Shown piece after piece: positions 5,375 to 6,931 of a stretch of 6,931 nt of DNA. Source of the DNA: an uncultured Planctomycetaceae bacterium (GTDB lineage: Bacteria > Planctomycetota > Planctomycetia > Pirellulales > UBA1268); contig CALCGM010000744.1 in the NCBI GenBank assembly GCA_937900985.1, forward strand, positions 1-6,931, given 5' to 3'. Positions within the stretch are counted from its first letter, which is position 1. Each line of letters begins with the position of its first letter. The notes under the pieces are model-generated. The model made no database searches. It worked only from the letters and a program-made list of their open reading frames with translations, and had not been told where the DNA came from. A program made the position numbers and the translations under genes.

Positions 5375-6787
5375 TCAGCAGTCGTAGTAGAGGCAGAACT
5401 CATACGGGTGCGGCCGCAATCGCATCGGATCGATCTCCTTGTGCCGCTTCATGCGAACCCAGGTGCGGATCACATCCGCGGTAAACACATCCCCCCGCAG
5501 GAGAAACTCGTGGTCGGCCTCCAGCGCGGCAACTGCCTCTTCAAGCGACGCGGGCGCCTTCGGCACGCCAGCGAGTTCCTCTGGTGGCATGTCGTAGATG
5601 TCGCGGTCGAGTGGCTCGCCGGGATCGATCTTGTTTTGGATGCCATCGATGGCCGCCATCAGCAGCGCCGAGAATGTGAAGTAGGGATTGCAGGAGGGAT
5701 CTGGGCAGCGAAACTCCACTCGCTTGGTCTTGGGGCTCGCTGAATACATCGGGATCCGGCAGGCGGCCGAACGGTTCCGCTGCGAGTACGCCAGATTGAC
5801 CGGCGCCTCGTAGCCCGGCACCAGCCGCTTGTAGCTGTTGGTGGTGGGGTTGGAAAACGCCAGGATCGCCGGGGCATGAGCGAGGATGCCCCCGATCGCA
5901 TGCATGCCCATCTCGGAGAGCCCGGCATAGCCTGTGCCGGCAAACAGCGGCTGTCCGTCGAGCCAGAGCGAGAGGTGGGTGTGCATGCCCGAGCCGTTGT
6001 CGCCAAAAATCGGCTTGGGCATGAAGGTGACCGTGCGGCCAGCGCGAGCGGCGACGTTCTTCACGATGTACTTGTAGAGGCACATCTGGTCGCCCATCTT
6101 CACGAGATCGGAAAACCGCATATCGATCTCACACTGCCCGGCCGTGGCCACCTCATGATGCTGGGCCTCCACGTCGATGCCGCAGGCGATCATCGTGAGC
6201 ATCATCTCCGTGCGGAGATCCATCAGCTGATCCGACGGCGGGCAAGGAAAGTAGCCCTCCTTGTGCCGCAGCTTGTGGCCGAGGTTGGGCATCTCATCGG
6301 CGCCCCGATTCCACTCCGCTTCCACGCTGTCGACGTGGTAGAAGCCCTCGTGGGCGTTCTGCTCAAACCGCACATCGTCGAAGACGAAAAACTCCGCCTC
6401 GGGCCCGATAAAGCAGGTGTCGGCGATCCGGGTGCTCTTGAGGTAGTTGACCGCCTTGCGGGCCACGTTGCGAGGGTCGCGGGAATAGTCTTCGCGGGTG
6501 ATCGGATCCTGCACATTGCCAATCATGGCGAGCGTGGGGATCGCCGAAAACGGATCGACGAAGGCCGTCTCGGGCTGCGGCACGATCAGCATGTCGCTCT
6601 CGTTGATCGACTGCCAGCCACGGATGCTCGAGCCGTCGAAGCCGAAGCCGTCTTCAAAAACTTCCTCTTCGAGCTTGCCCACCGGCACGGTGAAGTGCTG
6701 CCAGATTCCAAGGAAGTCGGTAAACCGCAGATCAACAGCCTTGATCTCTTTCTCGCGACACATCGCGAGCACTTCACGGGGGGTCAT
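5375..6787 (-). CDS. glnA: Glutamine synthetase, type I
   Basis: This enzyme makes glutamine from glutamate, ammonia and ATP in the cytoplasm and is the main entry point of ammonium into metabolism. The 470-aa length matches GSI enzymes such as that of Salmonella. Visible motifs are FGFDGSSI (48-55, Asp51 at the subunit interface), GPEAEFF (128-134, Glu129 and Glu131), Glu212 and Glu220 (HEVATAGQCEI), GSGMHTHLS (265-273, His269), NRSAACRIP (338-346, Arg339 and Arg344) and VEFRCPD (357-363, Glu358 and Arg360). Tyr398 in DRDIYDMPPEEL corresponds to the adenylylation tyrosine of GSI-beta enzymes, which suggests control by GlnE-type adenylylation, although that gene is not in the window. ATG at 6787 begins MTPREVLAM, a normal GSI N-terminus; GGAG (6802-6799) is 11 bases upstream, a rather long spacing. 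rarD follows in the same direction and frame. No glnB or ntr genes are seen. Confidence 0.98.
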   Translation of the reverse strand: MTPREVLAMCREKEIKAVDLRFTDFLGIWQHFTVPVGKLEEEVFEDGFGFDGSSIRGWQSINESDMLIVPQPETAFVDPFSAIPTLAMIGNVQDPITREDYSRDPRNVARKAVNYLKSTRIADTCFIGPEAEFFVFDDVRFEQNAHEGFYHVDSVEAEWNRGADEMPNLGHKLRHKEGYFPCPPSDQLMDLRTEMMLTMIACGIDVEAQHHEVATAGQCEIDMRFSDLVKMGDQMCLYKYIVKNVAARAGRTVTFMPKPIFGDNGSGMHTHLSLWLDGQPLFAGTGYAGLSEMGMHAIGGILAHAPAILAFSNPTTNSYKRLVPGYEAPVNLAYSQRNRSAACRIPMYSASPKTKRVEFRCPDPSCNPYFTFSALLMAAIDGIQNKIDPGEPLDRDIYDMPPEELAGVPKAPASLEEAVAALEADHEFLLRGDVFTADVIRTWVRMKRHKEIDPMRLRPHPYEFCLYYDC

Positions 6788-6851
6788 AAGGCTCGGGGCT
6801 CCAGGACAAAGACGGCGGCTCCTCCGCCAACGGCAGGCCTACCAATCCCTC

Positions 6852-6881
6852 AGCATACGACCAGCACCGCCACCCTCCCAA
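6852..6881 (-). promoter_or_regulatory. Weak candidate promoter for glnA
   Basis: On the minus strand TTGGGA (6881-6876) and TATGCT (6857-6852) are 18 bp apart, each 4 of 6 to the sigma70 consensus. The predicted leader is about 60 nt and contains a small GGCGG/CCGCC hairpin (6814-6828). I found no sigma54-type -24/-12 site in the 144 bases upstream of glnA. The true promoter may lie outside the window. Confidence 0.2.
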
Positions 6882-6931
6882 CACGCTTTGATGAGCAAGC
6901 CCGGGAGCTCACCCTCCGGCCTTCATCCGCA

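Noticed and set aside
4757..5743. 328-codon plus-strand open frame
   Set aside because: It crosses rarD and the end of glnA in antisense. Its product is rich in Arg, Gln and Gly and low in complexity, as expected of a shadow frame.
6898..6923. GC-rich imperfect inverted repeat near the right edge
   Set aside because: The arms (about CCGGGAG and CTCCGG) need a bulge, and there is no T-run. It could be a terminator of a gene outside the window but cannot be judged from here.
6891..6931. ATG-initiated plus-strand frame open to the right edge
   Set aside because: Only about 13 codons are visible, with no Shine-Dalgarno and no recognisable peptide, so a gene cannot be supported.

Overview
This 6.9 kb window looks like an ordinary chromosomal stretch of a GC-rich planctomycete, probably Pirellulales-like. 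The main lineage marker is the large minus-strand protein at the left edge. It has a Planctomycete cytochrome c domain, a DUF1549 domain and a PA14 domain, followed by what looks like the start of DUF1553, an architecture typical of Planctomycetes and their relatives. The Uma2-family protein and the type of nucleotidyltransferase present fit that assignment. There is no sign of IS elements, phage genes, tRNA, rRNA or a CRISPR array.

Layout from left to right. (1) 1-2033, minus: an exported cytochrome c/PA14 protein whose C-terminal part lies outside the window. (2) 2034-2189: a divergent intergenic region with a candidate promoter for the cytochrome gene. (3) 2190-2957, plus: a short-chain dehydrogenase/reductase (SDR) with an intact Ser-Tyr-Lys set but apparently no catalytic Asn. 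(4) 2948-3104: a dense regulatory gap. It holds a 17-bp tandem duplication across the SDR stop codon, a perfect 9-bp inverted repeat, a near-consensus sigma70-type promoter, a hairpin in the predicted leader and a good Shine-Dalgarno site. (5) 3105-3704 and 3741-4328, plus: a Uma2-family PD-(D/E)XK protein and a polymerase-beta-type (AbiEii-like) nucleotidyltransferase, 36 nt apart and probably one transcript. (6) 4329-4405: a short convergent gap with a hairpin. (7) 5335-4406 and 6787-5375, minus: glnA (glutamine synthetase type I) followed 39 nt later by rarD (EamA-family permease), probably co-transcribed as glnA-rarD. (8) 6788-6931: leader and upstream region of glnA with no recognisable gene.

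The genes appear to form three or four independent transcription units rather than one pathway. glnA serves nitrogen assimilation and may be coupled to a RarD exporter. The cytochrome/PA14 protein belongs to a family commonly linked to exported polymer-degradation or redox functions. The most plausible little-studied unit is the Uma2-nucleotidyltransferase pair behind its strong promoter. Its function cannot be read from sequence, and I found no demonstrable new system.
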